DNA of 64,000 nt from an uncultured Candidatus Saccharibacteria bacterium (GTDB taxonomy: Bacteria > Patescibacteriota > Saccharimonadia > Saccharimonadales > Saccharimonadaceae). The notes under the pieces are model-generated. The model did no database searches, had not been told where the DNA came from, and saw only the letters and a list, made by a program, of their open reading frames with translations. The DNA is taken from the NCBI GenBank assembly GCA_948851665.1, contig CAQOWG010000005.1:7697-71696 (forward strand). The letters run 5' to 3'. Both the position numbers and the translations under genes were made by a program. Below, one piece after another: positions 43,412 to 53,055 of this stretch; within the stretch, counting starts at the first letter, position 1; each line of letters opens with the position of its first letter.

Positions 43412-43744
43412 ATGAGTAAAAAAGTTGAACAACCCCAAGATTATCGCTACGTGGTGTTTATGGATGAGGCAGCGAAGTTTTCGTTCTTAACTCGTTCGAC
43501 CGCTAAAAGCGAAGAGACTATCAAATGGGAAGATGGTCAGGAATATCCATTAATCAAGGTGCAAATTTCTTCAGCATCCCATCCATTCTTCACTGGTGAA
43601 GAGAAGATCGTCGATACCGAGGGTCGCGTGGATCGCTTCAAAGCTCGCGCAGAGCGTGCTGCTAAGCTTCGCGCTACGCTTGGCAATAAGACCAAGAAGG
43701 CCGAAAAAGAGGCTGCCAAGAAAGCCGCTAAGACTAGTGAGTAA
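43412..43744 (+). CDS. rpmE: 50S ribosomal protein bL31 (type B-like)
   Basis: The 110-residue protein has the bL31 core with DYRYVVFMDEAAKFSFLTRST, EYPLIKVQISSASHPFFTGEEKIVDTEGRVDRFKAR. There are no zinc cysteines, so it is the C-minus type B form. The last 30 residues are an alanine/lysine/glutamate tail. TATAAT lies 12 bases before the ATG. A terminator follows directly. Confidence 0.93.
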   Translation: MSKKVEQPQDYRYVVFMDEAAKFSFLTRSTAKSEETIKWEDGQEYPLIKVQISSASHPFFTGEEKIVDTEGRVDRFKARAERAAKLRATLGNKTKKAEKEAAKKAAKTSE

Positions 43745-43760
43745 TATCTCTAGAAAATTA

Positions 43761-43791
43761 AAAATCCTCGGTTTAATAACCGGGGATTTTT
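43761..43791 (+). terminator. Terminator after rpmE
   Basis: AAAATCCTCGGTT and AACCGGGGATTTT pair with one mismatch-like G-T, followed by T. Confidence 0.82.
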
Positions 43792-43836
43792 AAATTTGTG
43801 ACTTGGTGCTTGCGTATCTTGTTGGTTCCTAACTGA

Positions 43837-44115
43837 TTAGAATACCCCGTGGTTGAGGGGAACTTTGCCGGTATTGCCGCATGTCGAACAGTTGCAGCGC
43901 CTGATTGGATTATTCAGACAATCCGGGCAATTCTTGGTCAGACCATTCTGCGCTTCATACTGACGTACAGCCGCTTTATCCACGAAATCCCTACCGTGCG
44001 CCCTAACCTGCGTATGGGCAGGCTTAATATCGCGATAATCTCCCTTATTCGGATCCGGCGTTGCGCCCGGCCTTTTATTGGGATCTTCAATCCCAAAAAT
44101 CTCCCATAAAGACAC
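43837..44115 (-). CDS. Small zinc-finger-like protein
   Basis: The 92-residue protein starts at GTG 44115; AAAGGTGG lies about eight bases upstream. The polar N-terminus (DPNKRPGATPDPNKGDYRD) is followed by a compact cysteine cluster: CPDC, CNCSTCGNTGKV, close to DnaJ-type zinc modules. It probably binds zinc and RNA or protein. The ATG that overlaps the GTG opens another frame (MCLYGRF), which lacks the cluster and is not preferred. Unknown family. Confidence 0.6.
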   Translation of the reverse strand: MSLWEIFGIEDPNKRPGATPDPNKGDYRDIKPAHTQVRAHGRDFVDKAAVRQYEAQNGLTKNCPDCLNNPIRRCNCSTCGNTGKVPLNHGVF

Positions 44116-44166
44116 ATAATCACCACCTTTCTGCTATAGAATGTGCTCCCCCTGGAGCTAACTTGA

Positions 44167-44195
44167 ATTTTACACAATTTAGTCGGATTTGGCAA
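44167..44195 (-). promoter_or_regulatory. Promoter of the zinc-finger-like gene
   Basis: TTGCCA (44195-44190), 17 bases, TAAAAT (44172-44167) on the minus strand. A GCTCC/GGAGC hairpin lies in the leader. Confidence 0.6.
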
Positions 44196-44207
44196 GCATG
44201 AGCACAA

Positions 44208-47200
44208 TCAAGCGGCAGAATTTTTGTATTTTTCCAACAAAGAGTCAACAAAACTACGGATTTTGGCCATAGAGCAGCTTGGGTCTGCTGGCACGAAAAC
44301 TTCTGGATCGCGAATGAAGCCAAGGCTAGTGATTTGATGATAGACGGCTTTGACGAGGTTCTTTAGCTCCTGATCACTGGCGTCACTATATTCGTGAACT
44401 TTATCATAGACACACTGGTCAGGGTCTGGCGTCACAAAAAGAATGTGTCCACGAGTGACGCGATACTTTTGATAGGTAGGGGAAAGATTGAGTAGGAGTC
44501 TATAAAAATCAAGTTGCAGACGATATTTATAAAGTTGTGGCAGGCTTTCCCACTTTTTGTCGTGATATTTGCCGGTTTTATAATCGTAGATTTCAATTGT
44601 CTTGTCGTCTTCATTGATTTCGATATGGTCAATTTTACCCGTGAGCGGCACACCACCGTAGTGCAAATGTTCCGAGGAAAGATTAACCTCGGCGCGTGCG
44701 CCTGGTCGGCGCAGAATTTCACCAAAGCTAGATAGAGAAATACTGAGATTATGCTCGCCGGATTCGAGAAGTTGTCTCTGTTCGTCTTCATCAAGGTCAG
44801 TCTTGGGTACTTCGGCGCGGAATTTATTGACGGCAGCCTCGTCATCAATCTGATCTTTCGTGACGGATTCAAAAACTTGGTGGATTAAAGTGCCGTAAAG
44901 TTGCTCGCGGGTAGCTGGAGCAGGCGGAGCGTGCATGATAAGGCGCTCATAGATAGCTTGTGGACCGGCATAGGCTAGATCAATAAAACCAGTAAGGTCG
45001 GAGGCGGTGATACGATAGTTTTCGACGCGCGACTGCATAAGTGGTTCAAGGTCTGGAGTGTAAGTTTGGTACTTGGCGAGCCAACTAAGTTGCATTGTTT
45101 GGATTTTGTCGGCAAGAGATAACTCATCGCTATGATAGAGAATTTTCTGCGAAGCTTCTGGTAAGAATGGAGAGATAGGGTTCTGGTCCTCGGGGCCACT
45201 TTCATTCATGTAGCCAAGGCGCTGCAGGCTTTTACCATCACTAGCCGCGCGACTGCTAGTGAGAATGAGGGTGTCTTTAGCACGAGTGATAGCGACAAAG
45301 AGTAAGCGCAACTGTTCATCCTTCGTACCTCCGCTATGACGAATCACTAGCAAGTTCTTTGGAAGTACCATCATGTCTTTGTTGCCCTTGGCTTTACCCC
45401 AAGCGTAGTCATCAAAGGCAATTAGAAAAACTTGCTTGAATTCCAGGCCCTTGCTTTTATGCGCGGTCATGACTTGAACTGCATCAACGGCATCACGGTA
45501 GTTACTAACGCGCATGATAGCAGTGCCCGCAGCAATAAAGTCATCAATAGCCTCAACAAGATCAGACGACTTCGGCGCAGTGGCAACCTCACCGCGAATA
45601 CTATGAATGTGATTCAGGGCAGCCTGACGGAAGGTTGCTAAGTTTTCATAGAATTCTAGGAGTTCGCTTTCCGATAGGTGCGTCTTGTAGTAGTCGAGGA
45701 ATGGCGAAGTATAGCCATTCAGCTCCAGTGTGCCAATTAGATAGTCGAGCCATAACTCTAGTGGTGCAGTGGTGGATTTACTCGTTAGGTCAGCGAAGAA
45801 GTTGGCAATTGGTTGGAAGGTTTCTGTAGTGAGATATTCAAGTGGTTTTTTACGAGCATAGCGTTCACTGAACAAATTAATAACTTCTGCACGTGGAATT
45901 TGCCAAAAGTCGTAAGATAAAATCTCTGGCAAGTATGAGCTAACATCGTGGCCGCTGGCTAGACCATGAATAAACTTGGCGAGATGAATGATCTGTATGA
46001 TTTGTTCGTTTTCTAGCAAATTATCACGTTTTTCGTAAGAGATGTCTATATTCTGGTGCTTTAGGTAAGCAAGAATTGGCGCTAGATACTTATGTTTCGG
46101 TGCGAGAATTGCAATGTCACTAGGATTCATGCCGGACTCTATGAGGTGTAGGATTTCTCCTGCAAGCCAGGAATATTCGGCTTCCGGACAAGGAAATTCA
46201 TGACGGCAAATTTCCGCAGCAGTATTGGCAGCACCTTTAGCTGCAGTTAGTTCTTTTGTGACGCTATCAGTATAAGTATGTTCGAAACTGTCATCGATTT
46301 GCGTAGCAATCTGGCGGGAAAGATTCAAGATTTCACTATAGCTACGATAGTTCTTGATGAGACTAATAACCTTAGCATGATAGTGGTTCTGAAATTCTAG
46401 CAAGTTACTAGCGTTGGCGCCCTGAAAGGCGTAGATGGCTTGGTCATCATCACCAACCGCCATAATTATAGGATTTTCGTAATCGGTTAACAGCTTGATA
46501 ATGTCAAACTGGGAAGTGTTAGTGTCTTGAAATTCATCGAGCAGAATATATTGAAAAATCTCGGACTGACTCAAGCGGAAACCGTCATCTTCCTTGAGGT
46601 ATTTGATGGACTGTTCAATCATATCATTAAAATCGAAAAGGCCCTTGGATTCAAGTATGGCTTCATATTCGGCCATGATATTGGCAAGCGACTGAAGTTT
46701 TTTGTTGGCGATATGGTCCTTGAGTCGATATTTGCCATCACTAGTACGTTCGATGTGTGCATTTTTCCAGTCACTTAGTTTTTTAACACTAGGCTTTTCC
46801 ATTGCTTCACATTCTTCAAGGGCCTTATTGAGACTACGAAGCATGACGTTGGCGCTACGCTCAATAGTTCCGGTGATAGGCTGTTCAGAGGTATATTTAG
46901 CAAGAATTTCAGCGATGGGAAGGTAAACCTGTTCACGAGCAGCAGCGTAACGCATCCGTGGGATCAGCGCAGAAAGTGGCTCGATAATTTCAACAGCGAT
47001 AGCGTTGGAGTCTTCGACGTTTTGCTTGGCAATTTTAATGAGATCGTTGGGCGTAAGACGTGCGGCCTTGGCATGGGAAATGGTCGCAATGATGTCCTTG
47101 GGGTCGGTTTTTTTGAGGATGTCCATGGCAGGGAGTTTTTTCAAAATATCCAACACGATTCGATATTGCATCGTTTCATCGATTGGGGTATTTAGCTCGC

Positions 47201-47507
47201 GTTCTGGACGTTCGGCATAATTTTGATAGCGTTCCAAGATATTGCGGCCGAAGGCATGGTAAGTAGAAATTGTGACATCATCAGCGGCATTGCCGATCAT
47301 AGTCTTGAGGCGGTCGCGCATATTTTCGGCGCCAGCTTCAGTAAAGGTAAGGCAAAGGATGTTGCTAGGGCTGGCGTCGGTTTTTTCTAGGATATAAGCG
47401 ACCTTGGCCGAGAGCAACTGTGTCTTACCAGTGCCAGGGCCAGCCAGAACAAGCAGTGGCCCTTCAAGATATTCAACAGCGGCAAGTTGTTCATCATTCA
47501 GCTTCAT
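44208..47507 (-). CDS. UvrD-like helicase fused to a PD-(D/E)XK nuclease domain
   Basis: The 1099-residue protein has SF1A helicase motifs: Walker A LAGPGTGKTQ (residues 17-26), FTEAGAENMRDRL, LLDEFQDTN (motif II), VGDDDQAIYAFQGA (motif III), VMTAHKSKGLEFKQVFLIAF (V) and FVAITRAKDTLIL (VI). The C-terminal 250 residues carry the RecB-family nuclease core GKIDHIE, IYDYKTGK and QLDFYRLLL. This is the AddA/RecB-like layout used in double-strand break processing. No separate AddB is visible in the window. It overlaps the upstream methyltransferase by four bases. Confidence 0.9.
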   Translation of the reverse strand: MKLNDEQLAAVEYLEGPLLVLAGPGTGKTQLLSAKVAYILEKTDASPSNILCLTFTEAGAENMRDRLKTMIGNAADDVTISTYHAFGRNILERYQNYAERPERELNTPIDETMQYRIVLDILKKLPAMDILKKTDPKDIIATISHAKAARLTPNDLIKIAKQNVEDSNAIAVEIIEPLSALIPRMRYAAAREQVYLPIAEILAKYTSEQPITGTIERSANVMLRSLNKALEECEAMEKPSVKKLSDWKNAHIERTSDGKYRLKDHIANKKLQSLANIMAEYEAILESKGLFDFNDMIEQSIKYLKEDDGFRLSQSEIFQYILLDEFQDTNTSQFDIIKLLTDYENPIIMAVGDDDQAIYAFQGANASNLLEFQNHYHAKVISLIKNYRSYSEILNLSRQIATQIDDSFEHTYTDSVTKELTAAKGAANTAAEICRHEFPCPEAEYSWLAGEILHLIESGMNPSDIAILAPKHKYLAPILAYLKHQNIDISYEKRDNLLENEQIIQIIHLAKFIHGLASGHDVSSYLPEILSYDFWQIPRAEVINLFSERYARKKPLEYLTTETFQPIANFFADLTSKSTTAPLELWLDYLIGTLELNGYTSPFLDYYKTHLSESELLEFYENLATFRQAALNHIHSIRGEVATAPKSSDLVEAIDDFIAAGTAIMRVSNYRDAVDAVQVMTAHKSKGLEFKQVFLIAFDDYAWGKAKGNKDMMVLPKNLLVIRHSGGTKDEQLRLLFVAITRAKDTLILTSSRAASDGKSLQRLGYMNESGPEDQNPISPFLPEASQKILYHSDELSLADKIQTMQLSWLAKYQTYTPDLEPLMQSRVENYRITASDLTGFIDLAYAGPQAIYERLIMHAPPAPATREQLYGTLIHQVFESVTKDQIDDEAAVNKFRAEVPKTDLDEDEQRQLLESGEHNLSISLSSFGEILRRPGARAEVNLSSEHLHYGGVPLTGKIDHIEINEDDKTIEIYDYKTGKYHDKKWESLPQLYKYRLQLDFYRLLLNLSPTYQKYRVTRGHILFVTPDPDQCVYDKVHEYSDASDQELKNLVKAVYHQITSLGFIRDPEVFVPADPSCSMAKIRSFVDSLLEKYKNSAA

Positions 47508-48700
47508 GCATTCAGCTCCAGAACCATGAGATTTTCCAAATGTGGCGTGTGTGGAAAGAAATTATACGGCTGAACTTTTGTAATGTGATATTTCCCTTCT
47601 AGCATATGCACGTCGCGAGCTTGAGTAATCGGGTTACAAGAGAGGTAAATAATACTAGGCGGCATTATCTCTAGTAACTTCTCGATCAATTTTGCGTCGC
47701 AGCCAGCACGCGGCGGATCGACAATTACAGTCTGATCGGGCTCGATGTATTCAAGTGCATCTTCAGAACGAGCATGAATTGGTTGAGCTAGGGTACCAGA
47801 GCAATTTTTGCGTAGTTCTTGAAAAGCAGAACCATCGCACTCAACTAGAACAAGTTCTTTATCGCGAGCAACTGACAAGCCAATCGTGCCAACGCCGGCA
47901 TACAGATCGAGAACTCGATGAGTTTTAATATGCTGACGGATTTCAGAAAGAGCCATTTCGTAGACCGGCAGATTAATTTGGAAAAAGCCATTGGGAGAAT
48001 ATGAATAATCGTGTCCAAGAATTGTATCATGCAGTGTTGGGAAGTCAGGATGTGGGCGATGATTCTCATAGAGCCCACCCGACACTTCGCCATTTTGATT
48101 TGACCGTAACAGAAGAGATTGATAATTGCGGGCTTCGGCGTGTTTTGCGTTTAGTTGGTCGACGATTTCACGGGCATACGACCAAATTTCAGGGTGTTCT
48201 AGACTAGAATGGTCACAAATAATTTTTTGGTGCGAGCCGCGAGCACGAAAAGCCAAATGGATTTTTTGATCTTCGTGCGCATAGTAGAGCGAATACTCCA
48301 TCTTGTTACGATAATAAAAATCCTTTTTATCGGTTGCAACCGCAAGATCTTGATCTGGCAACGTAGTAAGCTTCTGCTGACTAAAGATTTCTACGAGCAA
48401 TATCTTTTTTTGCTCCAGCTCGTATTCGTAATCCATAATTTGCCATGGAGAAGTGGCTAAGTAGCAAACGTCCCGTGGTGCAACGCGAAATGGCGACGGA
48501 TTTTGGCATTCAAGAGCAATCCCCTCAGTATAACTGGACTTATTCTTGGTAATTTGGCATTTAGTAACAACTTCACCTGGCAATGCATCCCAAAGCATGA
48601 TTTTTTTACCCGACGCAAGCGTACCAAGGCTCAGACCACCCGGAATCAGTTTTTCAACATTGATAGCTTCAGTTAGATATTGTTCCGGACGATGAGGCAT
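47504..48700 (-). CDS. TrmA/RlmD-family RNA (uracil-5-)-methyltransferase
   Basis: The 398-residue protein has an N-terminal TRAM-like domain and the methyltransferase domain. Signatures are FFQINLPVYEMAL, VLDLYAGVGTIGLSVA, VDPPRAGCD and IYLSCNPITQARD with the catalytic cysteine. The N-terminal four-cysteine iron-sulfur site is not visible (only one cysteine in RDVCYLATSP), unlike E. coli RlmD. The target is U in 23S rRNA or tRNA. Confidence 0.88.
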   Translation of the reverse strand: MPHRPEQYLTEAINVEKLIPGGLSLGTLASGKKIMLWDALPGEVVTKCQITKNKSSYTEGIALECQNPSPFRVAPRDVCYLATSPWQIMDYEYELEQKKILLVEIFSQQKLTTLPDQDLAVATDKKDFYYRNKMEYSLYYAHEDQKIHLAFRARGSHQKIICDHSSLEHPEIWSYAREIVDQLNAKHAEARNYQSLLLRSNQNGEVSGGLYENHRPHPDFPTLHDTILGHDYSYSPNGFFQINLPVYEMALSEIRQHIKTHRVLDLYAGVGTIGLSVARDKELVLVECDGSAFQELRKNCSGTLAQPIHARSEDALEYIEPDQTVIVDPPRAGCDAKLIEKLLEIMPPSIIYLSCNPITQARDVHMLEGKYHITKVQPYNFFPHTPHLENLMVLELNA

Positions 48701-48708
48701 GGGTAATT

Positions 48709-50028
48709 CTACTCGTAGCGCAAGGCTTCAATTGGATTTTTGCGGGCTGCCTTAATGGCAGGAGCAGTACCAGCGAGCAAGGCAATAAACATAACGATTA
48801 GGACGAGCGGGATAACGGTTCCGGGCGTAAAACGGAAAAGGTCGAAAGTTGGGAAGATTTCGAGGAAACCACCAGGAGCATGTACAGCAGCGTTAACAAC
48901 TGTACCAATAGCCATAGCGACGCAAACGCCGAGGGCGGAACCCCAAAATCCGATCAGGATTGCCTCAATGGCAAAGCTAAGGAAAATCTTCCAGCTAGAC
49001 ATACCAAGGGCCTTATCGAGGCCAATCTCGCGCGTACGCTCCTCAACTGACATAAGCAGAGTGTTAACAATGCCAATTGCTGCAGCAAGCAGAGCGATTC
49101 CGCCGAATACATTGAAGACCACCATGATCACGTCAAAGAAAGATCGAATGGTTCCCATCATGTCGGTGACGGTCCAAGCAAAGTATCCAGCATCAGCTAC
49201 GCTTTGCTTGATCTCGTCTTCCGTGAAACGCTCATTATCAAAAGTAGCCATGACGTAATAAGTCGGAAGGCTATCCTTGTAACTGGATGGCAAGTGTTGA
49301 TAGGTTACATCAAATATCTTATTATAAAGCGCACGAGACATAATAGCCCCAAGGCTAGAAGAAACAATACCATTCGCTTCGACACCGACTACTTCTACTG
49401 GTATATCAGTCCAAGTATCAAGGACGTCGTTTTTGATACCGACAGTTATAGTCTGACCAATTATATCTTCATCACTATCATAACCAAGGGCTTTGGCATA
49501 TTCGGGTTCAAGTGTAATCTGATAGGTATTTTTACTATCATCTGGTAGACGGCCGGCTGCCAGCGGAATTTTGAAATTTCCTGGCGGCAAGATCATAAGG
49601 CCCTGAATGGCATATTTTTTATCAGTTTTGCTACTGGCAAAATAGCCCTCACCCCCCATTGGAGTGGGTGAATAAAAGGAATCACCATTAATCCCGTCAA
49701 TTTTCTTGAGCTTCTCTAGATCTTCTTCGCTAAGGCTAGTCTCGGCAGCTACGGTTTTTGAATCAATGTATTCGGTCGGTCCACCGTTGGTCCCCATACC
49801 AGTACCGCCCATCGCACTTGTGGCCTCGTCAGACATGAGCATGATAAAATTATCACCTCCGAGAGCATCAGTCTGCTCATCTATGAAGCTATTAACGCCA
49901 CTATTGATAGCGACATTTAAGATAATAGTGAAGCTACCGACGAAAATCGCGATAATAGTCAGAAGAGTGCGAACTTTATTACGGAAAAGATTATGATTTG
50001 CGGATTTAAGCAACTCGAAGAAATTCAT
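48709..50028 (-). CDS. MacB/FtsX-like ABC transporter permease
   Basis: The 439-residue protein has an N-terminal helix (VRTLLTIIAIFVGSFTIIL), a large extracellular MacB-type domain (residues 45-290) and three C-terminal helices of the FtsX fold. The last part contains GIVNTLLMSVEERTREIGLDKALGMS. It pairs with the ATPase at 50025, which overlaps it by four bases. The role is export of a peptide, lipoprotein or antibiotic; substrate not predictable. Confidence 0.88.
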   Translation of the reverse strand: MNFFELLKSANHNLFRNKVRTLLTIIAIFVGSFTIILNVAINSGVNSFIDEQTDALGGDNFIMLMSDEATSAMGGTGMGTNGGPTEYIDSKTVAAETSLSEEDLEKLKKIDGINGDSFYSPTPMGGEGYFASSKTDKKYAIQGLMILPPGNFKIPLAAGRLPDDSKNTYQITLEPEYAKALGYDSDEDIIGQTITVGIKNDVLDTWTDIPVEVVGVEANGIVSSSLGAIMSRALYNKIFDVTYQHLPSSYKDSLPTYYVMATFDNERFTEDEIKQSVADAGYFAWTVTDMMGTIRSFFDVIMVVFNVFGGIALLAAAIGIVNTLLMSVEERTREIGLDKALGMSSWKIFLSFAIEAILIGFWGSALGVCVAMAIGTVVNAAVHAPGGFLEIFPTFDLFRFTPGTVIPLVLIVMFIALLAGTAPAIKAARKNPIEALRYE

Positions 50029-50834
50029 TTTTTGGCTCCTTTCTTGCTGGTAGACTTGCTAGGCTTAGCAGTTCTAGCTCCCTTTGTGGATTTAGTGGAC
50101 TTGGTGACCTTGGTTTTCTTGGCTTGCTTAGTGGCGGGTTTAGTCTTTTTGGCAACCACATCCTCCACAATTAATCCGTCCTTAATGCGAATTTGACGAT
50201 CACAGAGAGCAGCCAAATCTTCATCATGAGTAACGATGATTAAGGTTGCGCCCTTGTCGCGGTTAAAACCAAAGAGCAAATCAATAATGGTTTCACCGGT
50301 AGCACTGTCAAGGTTGCCGGTTGGCTCATCAGCAAAAATGATTTTAGGATCACCGACAATTGCCCGAGCAATGCAGACACGTTGTTTTTGGCCACCGGAA
50401 AGATTGTTAGCTTTGAATTTAGCGCGCTCGGCTAGACCAACAGTCTCAATGGCCTTCATTGCGGCTTGCCTGCGAGCTTTACGGCGAACGCCGGCAATTT
50501 TGAGCGGCAAGACAACGTTATCATAGACGGAATCATGCGGATTCATGAAAAACTGCTGGAATACAAAACCAAAAGTGCGATTGCGTAGACGATTGAGCTT
50601 ACGGGCGCGCAACTTGGTGGAGTCGACACCATCGACTTTGATGGTACCAGAAGTTGGCTTGTCAAGCAGAGCAAGAAGGTGCATTAGGGTTGATTTTCCG
50701 GAACCAGACTTGCCGACAATAGCAACTGATTCACCCTTGTAGATGTCTAGATTGATCCCGCGCAAGGCCTTAAACGCGCTGCTGCGACGTCCATAAGTTT
50801 TGGTGAGATTCTTTACCTCAATTACTTTTTCCAT
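50025..50834 (-). CDS. ABC transporter ATPase with lysine-rich tail
   Basis: The 269-residue protein is a LolD/MacB-type ATPase: Walker A VGKSGSGKST, the VFQQFFMNP Q-loop, the LSGGQKQRVCIARAI signature and the IIFADEPTGNLDS Walker B. After residue 225 a tail of about 40 residues is nearly all K, T, A and S (KKTKVTKSTKSTK type), unusual in the family and perhaps nucleic-acid- or membrane-associated. TATAAT lies six bases before the ATG (leaderless). Confidence 0.9.
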   Translation of the reverse strand: MEKVIEVKNLTKTYGRRSSAFKALRGINLDIYKGESVAIVGKSGSGKSTLMHLLALLDKPTSGTIKVDGVDSTKLRARKLNRLRNRTFGFVFQQFFMNPHDSVYDNVVLPLKIAGVRRKARRQAAMKAIETVGLAERAKFKANNLSGGQKQRVCIARAIVGDPKIIFADEPTGNLDSATGETIIDLLFGFNRDKGATLIIVTHDEDLAALCDRQIRIKDGLIVEDVVAKKTKPATKQAKKTKVTKSTKSTKGARTAKPSKSTSKKGAKK

Positions 50835-50858
50835 TTTTCTATTATAGCACAGACTACG

Positions 50859-52220
50859 TTAGCGTACATAGCCCCAAACTTGACCGTCTGGCGTATCGGA
50901 AATACTGATATTATCATCAGCAAGTTGTTGGCGTAGCTCGTCGGAACGAGCAAAATCCTTTTTATTACGTGCTGAGGCGCGCTGATTAATAAGTTTTTCT
51001 TGTTCGTCGGTTAGGACGGGAGCATCATGGAGTAAACTGAGACCAAAGAGCTTGTCGATATATTGCCAGAATTTTATATCGCCATTCCCTGCTTCGTCAA
51101 TAGCAGCAAAAGCTTGAGGTGAGTTTAGATTATCATCCAAGGCAGCAAGTATCTTTTCGTATTGGTTTGGCGTGACTGTTTTTTGTTGACCTTGGTGACA
51201 AAGAGCGATGCGGTTACGCCAATTGAGGCGACGGACTCGGGCAGACTCTAGTTGCTCGAGGCTAAAATCACGTTCCGTTTGATAATGCCCCTGCAAAACC
51301 CACATTTTAAAATCTAGCGGCGAATAGCCTTGTTTAACCAGGTCATCGATGGTGTAAATATTGCCGAGTGACTTAGAAATCTTTTCGCCATCAACCGTGA
51401 GAAAGTTGCAGTGTAGCCAATATTTGGCGAGTTTTTTATCAAAGGCAGCTTCAGACTGGGCAATTTCATTGGTATGATGTACAGGAATATGATCAATGCC
51501 ACCGGTGTGAATATCGATTGTTTCACCGAGTAAATTGTGGATGATTGTAGAACATTCTAGATGCCATCCAGGATACCCGGGACGACCGAGATAGTCCCAA
51601 CGCATGGCGTGTTGCTCGCCGGGCTGGATAAATTTCCAAACAGCAAAATCGGACGGATTCTTTTTTTCGTTGGAGAACTCAACTCGGGCACCAGCGCGTA
51701 GCTGGTCAAGCTGCAGCTTGGCGAAATCAGCATAAGCTTCAAACTTACTAGTATCAAAGTAAACGCCGTCTGTTGTTTCGTAGGTATAGCCCTTCTTAGT
51801 TAAGAGATCAACAATGGCAATATCTTCATCAATATAATCCGTAGCACGTGCCCAAGAAGTTGGTTCGCGTAATTGAAGCCGGCGAAAATCTTTTTGGAAT
51901 GCACTGATATAATATTCGGCAACCTCCCAAACGGTTTTACCACTCTTGCGAGCACCTTTTTCAAGCTTATCTTCCCCATCATCGCCATCGGAAACCAGGT
52001 GTCCAACATCCGTGAGGTTGATAACGCGTTCGACCTTATAGTCATTCGCTTCTAATGTGCGAACCATTAAGTCCCAGTAGACATAGGCGGCGAAGTTGCC
52101 AACATGTGGCTGACTATAAACAGTGGGACCACAAGTATAAACTTTCACCAAATTGCTATTAAAGGGATCAAAAGTTTCGAGTTTACGAGTAAGAGTGTTA
52201 TAGAGTCGCAGCTTTGGCAT
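50859..52220 (-). CDS. cysS: Cysteinyl-tRNA synthetase
   Basis: The 453-residue class I enzyme starts KLRLYNTLTRKLETF with TCGPTVYSQPHVGNF carrying the HIGH-like site and a zinc-site cysteine. Later parts are GWHLECSTI, GGIDHIPVHHTNEIAQ and KISKSLGN (KMSKS equivalent). It charges tRNA-Cys. The first 23 bases overlap the end of the upstream hydrolase gene. Confidence 0.95.
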   Translation of the reverse strand: MPKLRLYNTLTRKLETFDPFNSNLVKVYTCGPTVYSQPHVGNFAAYVYWDLMVRTLEANDYKVERVINLTDVGHLVSDGDDGEDKLEKGARKSGKTVWEVAEYYISAFQKDFRRLQLREPTSWARATDYIDEDIAIVDLLTKKGYTYETTDGVYFDTSKFEAYADFAKLQLDQLRAGARVEFSNEKKNPSDFAVWKFIQPGEQHAMRWDYLGRPGYPGWHLECSTIIHNLLGETIDIHTGGIDHIPVHHTNEIAQSEAAFDKKLAKYWLHCNFLTVDGEKISKSLGNIYTIDDLVKQGYSPLDFKMWVLQGHYQTERDFSLEQLESARVRRLNWRNRIALCHQGQQKTVTPNQYEKILAALDDNLNSPQAFAAIDEAGNGDIKFWQYIDKLFGLSLLHDAPVLTDEQEKLINQRASARNKKDFARSDELRQQLADDNISISDTPDGQVWGYVR

Positions 52221-53055
52221 CTTTTAGACCTTTCTTGATTTCTGCTATTATTTTAACACGTTTGCCAACCGAAATATCGTGATGGCCGATCACGCTTTGG
52301 TATGTGACATAGTGCGGGTTATTCTTGGCGACAAGACGTAGATTAGCACCAAGCACGAGCGGATCGAAGTGTCCATGCAATAGCAAGGTGGGAACCTTGA
52401 GATTGGTGAATGTTTTATAGTTGTCATGATTTAGGATAATGTTGTCCATCGACTTTTGGAAAGAAGGCTCTTTGAGGTAGTTACTACGAAAACTACTGAA
52501 TCGCTGGATAAAATGAGCAAGCGTTTCGGCAGCTGGAACTTCCTTGGCAAATTGATGCAAGGACCCATAAGTTTTGGTATAGATTTTATCGGGCAGATGA
52601 GCCAATTCGTCAGCAAGTAAAACGGGCGGCGAAACAAGAATAAGACTGAGTGGTTTTACACTTGCGCGTGAGCTGGTGGCATAATTTGCGGCAATTAGGG
52701 CGCCCATAGAGTGACCAACTAGAACAACCGGGCTAGAGATTTTGAGATGCTTAATGGTGTGATTGATGGCCGTGATGTAATCGTAGTAATCATAGTCTAG
52801 CCAGCCAGCATGAAGACTCTTGCCGAACCCTAGTAGGTCTAAAGCCACGAGGCGAACATTTTGCAAGGAATGGTCCTGGCTAATCTCGTGAAAAACCGCG
52901 CGCCAAGTAGCAGATTCAGCGGCGATGCCGTGAAGAAAAATCACAGTTAGGTCGGGGTTCGTGACATGATTATCGAAAACGTTTTGCATGTAAATGGGGT
53001 GGCGCAAGATTTTATGCCAAAACCAAGTTATCAAATTGTAGACTTTAGAGGTCAA
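52198..53055 (-). CDS. Alpha/beta hydrolase
   Basis: The 285-residue protein has the fold elements VIFLHGIAAESATW (oxyanion strand), VALDLLGFGKS, the nucleophile elbow VLVGHSMGALIA, LLLHGHFDPLVLG (acid) and HHDISVGKR with the likely catalytic histidine. There is no signal peptide. It is probably an esterase or lipase-like enzyme; substrate unknown. It lies between the DHH phosphoesterase (four-base overlap) and cysS. Confidence 0.85.
   Translation of the reverse strand: MTSKVYNLITWFWHKILRHPIYMQNVFDNHVTNPDLTVIFLHGIAAESATWRAVFHEISQDHSLQNVRLVALDLLGFGKSLHAGWLDYDYYDYITAINHTIKHLKISSPVVLVGHSMGALIAANYATSSRASVKPLSLILVSPPVLLADELAHLPDKIYTKTYGSLHQFAKEVPAAETLAHFIQRFSSFRSNYLKEPSFQKSMDNIILNHDNYKTFTNLKVPTLLLHGHFDPLVLGANLRLVAKNNPHYVTYQSVIGHHDISVGKRVKIIAEIKKGLKDAKAATL

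Noticed and set aside
48740..49258. Open frame antisense to the MacB-like permease
   Set aside because: Opposite a clear FtsX-family gene; no start signal.
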